This document shows, piece by piece, positions 52,767 through 61,209 of a stretch of DNA of 64,000 bases. The notes beneath the pieces were generated by a model. That model ran no database searches. It saw only the letters and a program-made list of their open reading frames with translations, and had not been told where the DNA came from. The DNA comes from Rhizobium ruizarguesonis. GTDB taxonomy: Bacteria > Pseudomonadota > Alphaproteobacteria > Rhizobiales > Rhizobiaceae. The stretch covers positions 39,366-103,365 of the forward strand of contig NZ_PQIG01000076.1 in assembly GCF_012349115.1 (NCBI RefSeq). The letters run 5' to 3'. The stretch's first letter is position 1, and every line of letters begins with the position of its first letter. The position numbers were made by a program, and so were the translations under genes.

Positions 52767-54082
52767 GCGAAGGCGAAAACCACCACCACGGCAAGAACGA
52801 GATCATCATCGTCAAGAGACATGGCGGCGGTGATCACGATGGCGCCCATGGCGGTGCGTGGAAAATTGCCTATGCCGACTTCATGACGGCGATGATGGCG
52901 TTCTTCCTAGTCATGTGGCTGGTCAATGCCGCCAACGAGGAGACCAAAGCATCGGTGGCGACCTATTTCAATCCGATCAAACTCTCTGACGAAAAGCCGA
53001 CAGAGAAGGGCCTGAAGAAGCCCGTCGACAACGCCGAGGGCGAGGAGAAGCAGGAGAAGTCGAAGCAGAAGGAAGAAGATCCGAACGACGGCAAGGCCGC
53101 GGCGGATGGTGATGACCAGACATCGACATCAGGCGACCAAACCAATTATTCCGAGGCCGATTTCTTCGAAAATCCGTATTCGGTTCTTGCCGAGATCGCG
53201 CAGGAAGTCGGCCAGCAGGCCAATGTCAGCGCCAAGGGCGACGGCGGTGCCGCCGATTCCGGCCCGGCCACCGGCGCCGATGGCGGCGAGGCCTATCGTG
53301 ATCCCTTCGATCCGGATTTCTGGACGAAACAGGTCGAGGTCACGACGGCCGGCAAGACGTTGCCTCCCGGCAAGAGCGACCAGCAGGCGGTCGAGAGCGA
53401 GACGAGCGAGATCGCCAAAGTCGAGGATATGAAGCCTATACCGCTGACCACCGATCAGAAGGCTGCCAAGGAAACCAAAGAAACTAAGGGCGCGGTCGAA
53501 GCCAAGGACGGCAAGTCGCAGGGTGGCAAGTCGCCCGACGACAAGAAGGCCGAAGCTCAGAAGGCGACCGATCATCAGAAGGATGCGGACAAGAGCGCCG
53601 CGGAGACCGAGCAGCAGCAGAAGGAAGCCGAGCAACTGCAGGCACAAATCGCCCAGCAGATCGGCGGCGTTGCCGGCAAGCTCGCCGAGGGACTGACCGT
53701 GACGGCGTCCGAGGGCGGATTGCTGGTCAGCATCTCCGACCAGACCGACGATTCGATGTTCAATATCGGTTCTGCGGTTCCGCGCCAGGAGATGGTGCTC
53801 GCCATGGAAAAGATCGGCGCGATCCTGAAGGCGAGAGGTGGTGCGGTTGCCATCCGCGGCCACACGGACGGGCGCCAGTATAAGGGCACGCAGAACGAGA
53901 ACTGGCGGCTTTCGATGGATCGCGCTCAGAGCGCCTACTACATGCTTGTGCGCGGCGGGCTCGACGAGAAACGCATCTCCCAGGTCTCCGGCTTCGCCGA
54001 TCGCCGGCTGAAGCTGCCGTCCGACCCGTTCAACGCGACCAACCGCCGGATCGAGATTCTGGTGCAGGCGGATCAAGGATAG
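52763..54082 (+). CDS. motB: Flagellar stator protein MotB
   Basis: A 439-residue stator subunit, longer than enteric MotB (308) owing to an acidic/Lys/Gln-rich insert (about residues 75-290). The N-terminus is His-rich ([13 protein letters not shown]). One membrane helix begins at about residue 38 with the proton-carrying Asp39 in [20 protein letters not shown]. Residues 320-435 are the OmpA-type peptidoglycan-binding domain ([12 protein letters not shown]). The long insert is likely a periplasmic spacer, possibly for contact with MotC. Confidence 0.96.
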   Translation: MSEGENHHHGKNEIIIVKRHGGGDHDGAHGGAWKIAYADFMTAMMAFFLVMWLVNAANEETKASVATYFNPIKLSDEKPTEKGLKKPVDNAEGEEKQEKSKQKEEDPNDGKAAADGDDQTSTSGDQTNYSEADFFENPYSVLAEIAQEVGQQANVSAKGDGGAADSGPATGADGGEAYRDPFDPDFWTKQVEVTTAGKTLPPGKSDQQAVESETSEIAKVEDMKPIPLTTDQKAAKETKETKGAVEAKDGKSQGGKSPDDKKAEAQKATDHQKDADKSAAETEQQQKEAEQLQAQIAQQIGGVAGKLAEGLTVTASEGGLLVSISDQTDDSMFNIGSAVPRQEMVLAMEKIGAILKARGGAVAIRGHTDGRQYKGTQNENWRLSMDRAQSAYYMLVRGGLDEKRISQVSGFADRRLKLPSDPFNATNRRIEILVQADQG

Positions 54083-54086
54083 TCGA

Positions 54087-55382
54087 ATGGCGCGTCGGCA
54101 GCATCGCTACGTCGGATTTGTGGCCCTTGGCCTGGCGATGCTTTCGTCGGCCGCAGCCAATGCACAGGATCCGGATGATCTCGCGCCGTACAAGATGCTG
54201 CGGTCGCTGCAATTCGTGCAGGATTCCGTCGTCAGCGGCGATCATTCGGCCGGCGAGATGCAGCGCTTCATGCTGGGCACGATCGACGAGCGGCTGCGCA
54301 CTGTCGATCCTTCGATCTTCGACGACGACCGCAATGTCGATGCCGCGCTGATTTACGCGATGAGCGGCGGCAATCCCCAGACGCTCGAATATCTGATCGC
54401 CCACGACGTCAACGGTTATTTCGACAATCGCGTCACCGACGTGCTGCGCAAATATCTGAGCGGCAAGGGGCTCCTCGTCGCCAAGACGCTGGAGGAGACG
54501 GCCAGGGAATATCGCGACAAGAAGATCGGCCCCTACCTTGCGCTGATCGGCGGCAACGTGCTGATCGCGACGAAACCGACAGACGCGCTGGATCTCTATG
54601 ACCAGGCGCGCCTTGCAGCACCCGGTACGATCGTCGAGGAGGCGGCGTTGCGCCGCTCTGTGGCCATCTGCGTCGATAAGGGGATGCTTGACAAGGGAAT
54701 GGCCTATTCGCAACGTTATGTCAGGCGCTTCCTGCATTCGCCCTATGCCAGCCAATTCGCCGATCTTTTCGTCACGCTCGTCGTCGGCCACGATCACGAC
54801 GTGAAACCGCAGGATGTCATCGACATCCTGTCCTTCATGGACGCTCCGCGCCAGCGCGAGGTCTATCTGCGCATCGCCCGCGCTGCCGCCATATCGGGCA
54901 AGCCGGAGCTGGCGCGCATGGCAGTCGGACGTGTGCAGTCGCTTGGCGCCGGCACCGACAATGCCTTCGGTCCGCTCGCGGATTTCTATGGCGGCATGGC
55001 CGGCCTTCCCACAGAGGATATCGACCGGGCGGCGAAGAATGTCAGCGGCATCGACGGCAACGCGCTTTCGCCGCGGGATCAGGCGCTGCAGGAGGCGGCG
55101 CGATCGGTTGCCGAGCAGATCCTGCGCGCTCCCGACCCGGCAAGCCTGACGCAAGCCTCGGATCCTAACACTGACCATCAAGAAATCACTTCTGAAAAGG
55201 CTGCGGCTATAGCGACGCAACCGGGAGCGCCAGGCGTGCTTCCCGAGCCTGTTCCGGGAGGTGTGGCATCGACTGGCCAGAGCCAGGATACCGACCCCTC
55301 ATTCAACGCATTTGTGACGACCAATCGATCCAAGCTCGACGAGATCGACGGTCTTCTGGCGCAGGAAGGCAACGAACAATGA
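54087..55382 (+). CDS. motC: Periplasmic motor protein MotC
   Basis: A 431-residue secreted protein: signal peptide (YVGFVALGLAMLSSAAANAQ), then a helical-repeat body (pairs such as NPQTLEYLIAHDVNGYFDNRVTDVL, KPTDALDLYDQARLAAPGTIVEEAALR) and a low-complexity tail. MotC is specific to rhizobia and relatives, is required for motor rotation and is stabilised by MotE. Starts 4 bp after motB and overlaps fliK by 4 bp. Confidence 0.94.
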   Translation: MARRQHRYVGFVALGLAMLSSAAANAQDPDDLAPYKMLRSLQFVQDSVVSGDHSAGEMQRFMLGTIDERLRTVDPSIFDDDRNVDAALIYAMSGGNPQTLEYLIAHDVNGYFDNRVTDVLRKYLSGKGLLVAKTLEETAREYRDKKIGPYLALIGGNVLIATKPTDALDLYDQARLAAPGTIVEEAALRRSVAICVDKGMLDKGMAYSQRYVRRFLHSPYASQFADLFVTLVVGHDHDVKPQDVIDILSFMDAPRQREVYLRIARAAAISGKPELARMAVGRVQSLGAGTDNAFGPLADFYGGMAGLPTEDIDRAAKNVSGIDGNALSPRDQALQEAARSVAEQILRAPDPASLTQASDPNTDHQEITSEKAAAIATQPGAPGVLPEPVPGGVASTGQSQDTDPSFNAFVTTNRSKLDEIDGLLAQEGNEQ

Positions 55383-56815
55383 TGGATATGAGCGTCTCCG
55401 GCGGAGCCCCCGGTGCGGAGTCCGCCGCGATTGCGAAATCTGCGCGACCGGCCGGAAAAGACGATGCCGCCGGCCAAAGGAACGGCTTCTCCGACGCGCT
55501 GGCCAAGGCGAGCGGCAGTGCCGTCAATGACGAGGCCGACGATGCGCAGCCGGATCAGAGCGTGGTTGCCGACGCCGGCACCGACAAGGTGGCGGGCACG
55601 ATCCGCGGCCGCAGCGGCGCAAAGCCGTTGATCGATCTTAGCGACGCTGCGTTGAAGACGCAGGCGGATGTTCAGCCGGAAACGATCGTCAGTGTCGAAA
55701 AGGCCGCGGCAAAGCCCGCAAAGGCTGAGGTCAAAGTGCCGGCCGATCTCGCCTTGGGCAAGCTGGATCCGAAGGACCGCTCCGCAGATGAGATCGCTCC
55801 GGCAGCCAAGGGCGTCAAGCACGCCAAGGGCGACGCATTGGAAACCGATACGGACAACACCACCGATGACGAAGATGGCGGCATTTCGGATGTTCTCGGC
55901 CTGCTGAAGCAGGACCCCGCCGACGGTGCAGTGACTTTGCCGGCGGTGGCAGCCGCGCATCAGGTCTCCGCCAAGACCGGCGAGGCTGGAACGGCCGACA
56001 AGAAACTCGACAGTATCGACGTCAAGGCGGGCGGCCATGCGTCCGACGCCCTGGCGGCCGTCAGCAGCAACATCGAGAGCGGCAAGGCGGATGACATCAA
56101 GGTTCCCGGATCGGAGAATGCCGAAGCCGCCGATGGCAGGACATTCAGGATCAGTCGCGCCGATGGCCGCGGCGTGTCGATGGATGTCCAAATCGGCACC
56201 GATCAGGCCGGGCCGAAGGATGGCTCGAAGAAGGCCGACGTCGAAAACGTTTCGGTGCTCGAATCGCGCCGCTATATCGGCCTGATGCAGAATTCCAATT
56301 CCGCCGCTGTCGCCGCTGCTCTCTCCGGCGATTCCGAATGGGCGCGCGCCATGGAACCGAGCTCGGCGCTTTCCAACGCGGCGGAATGGACGAGCACCGG
56401 CAAGGTCGTCAATACGTTGAAGATCCAGATGAATCCGCTCGACCTCGGCCTGGTGACGGCGACCATGCGCCTGTCCGGCGACGCTCTGACCGTCGACCTC
56501 AAGGTCGAAACCGGAGCGGCCTATCGTCAAATGAAGGAAGATCACGGCAAGATTCTCGAAGCTCTGCGCAGCCAGGGTTACGCGGTCGAAAACGTCACCA
56601 TCAGCATGGCGCCGGTCGAGCGTCCCGACGCCGGCAACCAGGGCCAGGCCTCCCAGCAGCAGTCGCTCCCTCAGCAGGGGCAGGGCGGCGAGGCGCGCGA
56701 GCGCCACAATCAGACGGCACAGCGGACGGACGGAGGCTTCAATGGCGCAGGCGAGACTGGTATTGAAGACGCTCGTGCTGGCGGCAGCAGCGGCGCTGGC
56801 GGCGTTTACCTCTGA
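55379..56815 (+). CDS. fliK: Flagellar hook-length control protein FliK (formerly MotD)
   Basis: A 478-residue protein. Residues 1-330 are low-complexity, Ala/Asp/Lys-rich, as in the ruler part of FliK. Residues about 345-430 are the hook-length control domain (LKIQMNPLDLGLVTATMRL, then LKVETGAAYRQMKEDHGKILEALRSQGY), which signals FlhB. In S. meliloti this gene was first named motD and later shown to be fliK. The Gln/Gly-rich tail (QSLPQQGQGGEARER) overlaps the following gene by 74 bp. Confidence 0.93.
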   Translation: MMDMSVSGGAPGAESAAIAKSARPAGKDDAAGQRNGFSDALAKASGSAVNDEADDAQPDQSVVADAGTDKVAGTIRGRSGAKPLIDLSDAALKTQADVQPETIVSVEKAAAKPAKAEVKVPADLALGKLDPKDRSADEIAPAAKGVKHAKGDALETDTDNTTDDEDGGISDVLGLLKQDPADGAVTLPAVAAAHQVSAKTGEAGTADKKLDSIDVKAGGHASDALAAVSSNIESGKADDIKVPGSENAEAADGRTFRISRADGRGVSMDVQIGTDQAGPKDGSKKADVENVSVLESRRYIGLMQNSNSAAVAAALSGDSEWARAMEPSSALSNAAEWTSTGKVVNTLKIQMNPLDLGLVTATMRLSGDALTVDLKVETGAAYRQMKEDHGKILEALRSQGYAVENVTISMAPVERPDAGNQGQASQQQSLPQQGQGGEARERHNQTAQRTDGGFNGAGETGIEDARAGGSSGAGGVYL

Positions 56816-57320
56816 GGCATCAGCCTCTACCGGCGCCTGCGAGCGCGAGATCCAGTCGGCAGCTGCCAAATACGGTATCCCGGAAGGCATCCTCTATTCG
56901 GTCGGTCTGACGGAGACCGGCCGCAAGGGCTCGCTCTATCCCTATGCCATGAACGTCGAAGGCAAGGCGATCTTTCCGCCCTCGGAGCAGGACGCGATGA
57001 GGCAGTTCGATGTCGCCCGCAACAGCGGCGCGAAGCTCATCGACATCGGCTGCATGCAGATCAACCATTACTTTCACGGCGAGAATTTCCGCTCCGCCGA
57101 GGAGATGTTCGACCCGCATCGCAATGTGGAGTATGCTGCAAAATTCCTCCGCAACCTGCATGACCGTCACGAGACATGGACGATGGCGGTAGCCAGATAC
57201 CATGCCGGACCCAACAACAATCCGGCACAGAAGCAATATGTCTGCCGCGTCATCGCCAATCTGGTTGCCACGGGCTACGGCAAGTGGACTCCCAATGCGA
57301 GTAACTTTTGTCAAAATTAA
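56742..57320 (+). CDS. Flagellar-operon lytic transglycosylase
   Basis: A 192-residue secreted SLT-domain enzyme: signal peptide (LVLKTLVLAAAAALAAFTSEASAS), then catalytic Glu in YSVGLTETGRKG, and LIDIGCMQINHYFHGENF, then ARYHAGPNN, the lysozyme-like fold motifs. It probably opens peptidoglycan for the rod or the stator. Starts within fliK (74-bp overlap in another frame). The overlap is genuine: the signal peptide is encoded in it. Several Cys could form disulfides. In S. meliloti the gene is orf42 next to rem. Confidence 0.9.
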   Translation: MAQARLVLKTLVLAAAAALAAFTSEASASTGACEREIQSAAAKYGIPEGILYSVGLTETGRKGSLYPYAMNVEGKAIFPPSEQDAMRQFDVARNSGAKLIDIGCMQINHYFHGENFRSAEEMFDPHRNVEYAAKFLRNLHDRHETWTMAVARYHAGPNNNPAQKQYVCRVIANLVATGYGKWTPNASNFCQN

Positions 57321-57343
57321 TTCAACCAAAGATGGAAGTGGCG

Positions 57344-57369
57344 TATTGTGACGAAACTGTGTCACAATA
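57344..57369. promoter_or_regulatory. Perfect 26-bp dyad upstream of rem
   Basis: TATTGTGAC at 57344-57352 and GTCACAATA at 57361-57369 are exact reverse complements with an 8-bp spacer, 24 bp after the transglycosylase stop and 232 bp before the rem ATG. No T-run follows, so it is unlikely to be a terminator. The geometry (9-8-9) is the same as in the dyad at 8185-8210 before another LuxR-type gene; the arms differ. VisNR activates rem, so it is a candidate VisNR site. Confidence 0.5.
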
Positions 57370-57600
57370 TGGCAGGAATCCGGCATGAATCCCCTGTGCA
57401 AGCCATATTTAACCGACCGTTAACTTTTCCACGAAATTTTGGTGGGCATAATCAGGCATACCCACTAGATATAGATCAAATCGCTACCCAGATCTTAATC
57501 AATTATTAGTTTCTGCCATTAACTTTAACGAGTTGTCGCCGATTCGTGCGATTCGTACCCATAGATCATCGAAGTGCCACACTGATTCGGAGGCGGACGA
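57370..57600 (+). promoter_or_regulatory. rem promoter region
   Basis: AT-rich for this genome. A second imperfect dyad, GTGGGCATA at 57442-57450 and GCATACCCAC (57456-57465), lies about 140 bp upstream of rem. The region 57,420-57,540 has several TTAA and TTAACTTT motifs. GGAGG at about 57,590 is the rem ribosome site. Confidence 0.45.
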
Positions 57601-58272
57601 ATGATCGTAGTGGTTGATGAGCGTGAGCTCGTGAAAGATGGATACACATCTCTGTTCGGTCGTGAGGGCATTCCCTCGACCGGCTTTGATCCAGCGGAGT
57701 TCGGTGAGTGGGTACAGACCGCCGCCGATTCAGATATAGCTGCAGTCGAGGCCTTCCTGATCGGTCAAGGCCAGCGCAACTTCGAACTGCCCCGGGCGAT
57801 CCGGGACCGATCGATGGCGCCGGTGATTGCGGTCAGCGACCAGCACTCGCTCGAAAACACTCTTGCACTGTTCGATTGCGGCGTCGACGACGTGGTGCGC
57901 AAACCGGTACATCCCCGCGAAATCCTCGCAAGGGCGGCTGCGATCCGGCGCCGGCTGAAGGCGATCACCAATTACACCGAGATCGGCGGAATCCGCGTCT
58001 TCTCGGATGGCCGTGACCCCGAGATCAACGGCGAAGTCTTCGCGCTTCCGAGGCGCGAGCGCCGCATCCTCGAATATTTGATCGCCAATCGCGGTCGCCG
58101 GGTCACCAAGACCCAGATCTTCAACGCTATCTACGGCATCTTCGACGAAGAGGTCGAGGAGAACGTCGTCGAAAGCCACATCTCGAAGCTGCGCAAGAAG
58201 CTGCGCAAAAAGCTCGGCGTCGATCCGGTCGATTCCAAGCGTTTCCTTGGTTACTGCATCGATTGGGCCTGA
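57601..58272 (+). CDS. rem: Transcriptional activator of motility Rem (OmpR-like)
   Basis: A 223-residue regulator. Residues 1-115 are a receiver-like domain and 125-220 an OmpR-type winged helix ([46 protein letters not shown]). The receiver keeps Lys101 (VRKPVHP) but the usual phospho-Asp at the end of strand 3 appears to be Glu50 (IAAVEAF), so it may be independent of phosphorylation. In S. meliloti Rem is activated by VisNR and in turn activates class II flagellar genes. GGAGG precedes the ATG. Confidence 0.95.
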   Translation: MIVVVDERELVKDGYTSLFGREGIPSTGFDPAEFGEWVQTAADSDIAAVEAFLIGQGQRNFELPRAIRDRSMAPVIAVSDQHSLENTLALFDCGVDDVVRKPVHPREILARAAAIRRRLKAITNYTEIGGIRVFSDGRDPEINGEVFALPRRERRILEYLIANRGRRVTKTQIFNAIYGIFDEEVEENVVESHISKLRKKLRKKLGVDPVDSKRFLGYCIDWA

Positions 58273-58345
58273 TCTCTCGGCCGGGCGGCGGCGCCCGGCT
58301 GAACTTCGATATCTGGCCTCGCAGCTCGCATGACAGACAGCTTCA

Positions 58346-58366
58346 CGCAAGGCCCGACAAATACTC
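58346..58366 (+). promoter_or_regulatory. CGCAAG-N9-(N)TA element upstream of flgE
   Basis: CGCAAG at 58346-58351, nine bases, then ATACTC at 58361-58366, 32 bp before the flgE ATG. The leader would be about 25 nt. It starts the flgE-fliQ operon. Confidence 0.5.
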
Positions 58367-58397
58367 TCGTGCATAACAGGTAAAACGAGGTTTTCAG

Positions 58398-59699
58398 ATG
58401 AGCATTTTCGGCAGCATGAAGACGGCAGTATCGGGGATGAACGCTCAGGCCAACCGCCTCAGCACCGTCGCCGACAACATCGCCAACGTTAACACCACCG
58501 GTTACAAGGCTGTGTCGACGAGCTTCTCGTCGCTGGTTCTGCCCTCCTCGGGCGGCAATTACAATTCCGGCGGCGTTCAGACTTCGGTCCGCCAGGCCGT
58601 TTCCGATCAGGGCGATATTTCCTACACCACCTCGGGCACCGACCTCGCAATATCGGGCGACGGTTTCTTCATCGTCCAGGGTGCTGACGGCACTCCGGTT
58701 CTGACCCGCGCCGGTGACTTCACCAAGGACGACGAAGGCAACCTCGTCAACGCCGCCGGCTTTCAGCTGATGGGCTATTCCTACGACTCCGGCGCTCCCG
58801 CCGTCGTCGTCAACGGCTTCGACGGCCTCGTTCCCGTCAACGTCAACCAGGATGGCCTGACCGCCATCGCTTCGACCTCGGGGGTCTTCAAGGGCAACCT
58901 CGATTCCAACGCCAAGATCGCTCCGGTCGCTCCCGCGACGCTGCCGAGCGCCAATGCCGCTACTACGACAACAGACACCAAGAAGGTCTCGATGGTCGCC
59001 TACGACCGTCTCGGCAACAAGGTGATGTACGACTTCTACTTCACGAAGCAATCCGTCGTCACGCCGCCGCCGGCAACACCCGCCACGGCTGCCACCTGGG
59101 AAGTGGCGATGTTTCGCAACGCCAATGCGGCGGTCGGCGGCACGACCTCCTTCCCCTACACCGCCGGTGGCGCTGTCGGCACCGGAACGCTCACCTTCGA
59201 CGCCAACGGCAAGATGACCTCGAGTGGCGCCGTTAACATCGTCGATACGGTGACCGGGCAGACGATCGCCATGGATCTCTCGGGCTTCACACAGCTCGGT
59301 GCCGACTTCTCCGGCACGGGTACGCCGAACGGTCAGGCGGCGACCCCGGTCAAGGACGTCACGATTGACGGCGATGGCATCGTCTACGCCAAGTACGAGG
59401 ATGGCAGCACCAAGCCGCTCTATCGCATTCCGCTGGCCAATGTCGCAAGCCCCGACAAACTGACGCTGATGAGCGGCAACGTCTACAGCGCCAATGGCCA
59501 GTCCGGCGTGACCGTCACCGGCTTCCCGCAGACCAACGGCCTCGGCACCATCAAGTCAGGCGCTCTCGAAGGCTCGAACGTCGACCTCGCCGGCGAACTG
59601 ACCGAGATGATCGAATCGCAGCGCAGCTATACCGCCAATTCCAAGGTGTTCCAGACGGGATCCGACATTATGGACGTTCTCGTCAACCTCAAGAGATAA
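58398..59699 (+). CDS. flgE: Flagellar hook protein FlgE
   Basis: A 433-residue hook subunit. N-terminal family motif (GSMKTAVSGMNAQANRLSTVADNIANVNTTGYK) and C-terminal helix (EGSNVDLAGELTEMIESQRSYTANSKVFQ) enclose a middle domain rich in Thr/Gly/Ala. GAGG lies 9 nt before the ATG. First gene of an operon continuing with flgK 19 bp downstream. Confidence 0.97.
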   Translation: MSIFGSMKTAVSGMNAQANRLSTVADNIANVNTTGYKAVSTSFSSLVLPSSGGNYNSGGVQTSVRQAVSDQGDISYTTSGTDLAISGDGFFIVQGADGTPVLTRAGDFTKDDEGNLVNAAGFQLMGYSYDSGAPAVVVNGFDGLVPVNVNQDGLTAIASTSGVFKGNLDSNAKIAPVAPATLPSANAATTTTDTKKVSMVAYDRLGNKVMYDFYFTKQSVVTPPPATPATAATWEVAMFRNANAAVGGTTSFPYTAGGAVGTGTLTFDANGKMTSSGAVNIVDTVTGQTIAMDLSGFTQLGADFSGTGTPNGQAATPVKDVTIDGDGIVYAKYEDGSTKPLYRIPLANVASPDKLTLMSGNVYSANGQSGVTVTGFPQTNGLGTIKSGALEGSNVDLAGELTEMIESQRSYTANSKVFQTGSDIMDVLVNLKR

Positions 59700-59718
59700 G
59701 CAAGGTACCGGGTAAGCC

Positions 59719-61206
59719 ATGTCGCTCACATCCGCACTTAATACCGCGCAGAATATATTCAACAATACGGGCACTCAGAGCAGTGTCGTATCGAACAATA
59801 TCTCGAATGCGGGCAACAAAGATTACGTGCGCCGGCAGGCGATGCTCACCACGTCCTTGAATGGCGCGCAGGTCGTCAAGATCGACCGCGCGCAGGAAGA
59901 GGCGCTGCTGCGCCAATACCTGAAGACATCCTCTCAGGACAGTGCCCAGCAGGCATTGCTCGGCGGTCTCGAGGACCTGAAGTCGATCGTGGGTGGCAAC
60001 GACTACGAAACGTCGCCATCCACCTATCTCGGTGTTTTCCAGCAGAAGCTTCAGGCCTTCCGCACGACGCCGGGCAGCACCGTCGCCGCCCAGGGCGCCA
60101 TCACCGCCGCCCAGGACGTCGCCAACTCGCTGAACAATGCCTCGCAATCCGTTCAGGACGTCCGCGCCACCGCCGACAAGCAGATCGCCACCGACGTCGA
60201 TAAGCTGAATACGCTTCTCAGCGACTTCGAGAAGGCCAACAATGCGGTGAAGACCGCCACGGCCTCGGGTGCGGATGCATCCGGCGCCCTCGACGAACGT
60301 GAGAAGGCTCTCAAGCAGATTTCGCAGATCGTCGGCGTCAACGCAACGACGCGCGACAATAACGACATAGTGCTGAGCACGTCTGACGGGACGATCCTCT
60401 TCGAGACGATCCCGCGCAAGGTGACGTTCAAGTCTCAGGATGTCTATACCGCGACCATCACCGGCAATTCGGTCTATGTTGACGGTGTGGCACTTCCGCG
60501 CGGCAGCGGATCGACGACGACGGGGCAGGGAAGCCTTCAGTCTCTCCTCCAAGTGCGCGACGAAATCGCCCCGAACTTCCAGAAGCAGCTGGACGAAGTC
60601 GCCCGCGGCCTGGTCTCACTCTTCAAGGAACAGAACACGGTGGCCGGCCCGGCCTATGTGCCAGGCCTCTTCACCTGGAGCGGCGGCACGGTTGATACCG
60701 GCGCCACCGCGGTTGCCGGCATGGCGGCGACCATAACGGTCAGCAGCCGCGTCATCACCTCGCAAGGCGGCGATCCGATGCGCCTGCGCGACGGTGGCGT
60801 CAACGCCACCGGGCTCGTCCTGAACACGTCAGGCGCCAGCGGTTATACGACTGAACTCGATCGTCTCTATACCGCATTGGGCTCCGACATCGATTTCGAC
60901 CCAGCGGCGGGGACGCCGGTCGGGTTCGACGCCACGACCGGCATCGATTCAAACGTCAGCATCATGGAATTCGCCACAAATTCCCTCGGCTGGCTCGAAC
61001 AGTACCGCAGCAATGCCACGACGGCGGCGGAAAACACCTCGGCGGCGCTGTCACGCTCCGACGAAGCCTATTCCAACGAGACGGGCGTCAATCTGGACGA
61101 GGAGCTGACGCTGCTCCTCGACATAGAGCAGTCCTACAAGGCGGCGACCAAGATCCTGAACGCCGTTGACGAAATGTTGAAGTCATTGCTGGATATTGCG
61201 AGTTAA
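59719..61206 (+). CDS. flgK: Hook-filament junction protein FlgK (HAP1)
   Basis: A 495-residue junction protein with the N-terminal export/coiled motif (SLTSALNTAQNIFNNTGTQSSVVSNNISNA) and C-terminal LLDIEQSYKAATKILNAVDEML. The middle carries a D2-like domain. It sits at the hook tip. flgL follows after 3 bp. Confidence 0.96.
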   Translation: MSLTSALNTAQNIFNNTGTQSSVVSNNISNAGNKDYVRRQAMLTTSLNGAQVVKIDRAQEEALLRQYLKTSSQDSAQQALLGGLEDLKSIVGGNDYETSPSTYLGVFQQKLQAFRTTPGSTVAAQGAITAAQDVANSLNNASQSVQDVRATADKQIATDVDKLNTLLSDFEKANNAVKTATASGADASGALDEREKALKQISQIVGVNATTRDNNDIVLSTSDGTILFETIPRKVTFKSQDVYTATITGNSVYVDGVALPRGSGSTTTGQGSLQSLLQVRDEIAPNFQKQLDEVARGLVSLFKEQNTVAGPAYVPGLFTWSGGTVDTGATAVAGMAATITVSSRVITSQGGDPMRLRDGGVNATGLVLNTSGASGYTTELDRLYTALGSDIDFDPAAGTPVGFDATTGIDSNVSIMEFATNSLGWLEQYRSNATTAAENTSAALSRSDEAYSNETGVNLDEELTLLLDIEQSYKAATKILNAVDEMLKSLLDIAS

Positions 61207-61209
61207 GCC

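Noticed and set aside
57344..57369. CRP-type binding site
   Set aside because: TGTGA and TCACA are present but the spacer is ten bases, not six, so a normal CRP/FNR dimer would not fit; kept as an unassigned dyad.
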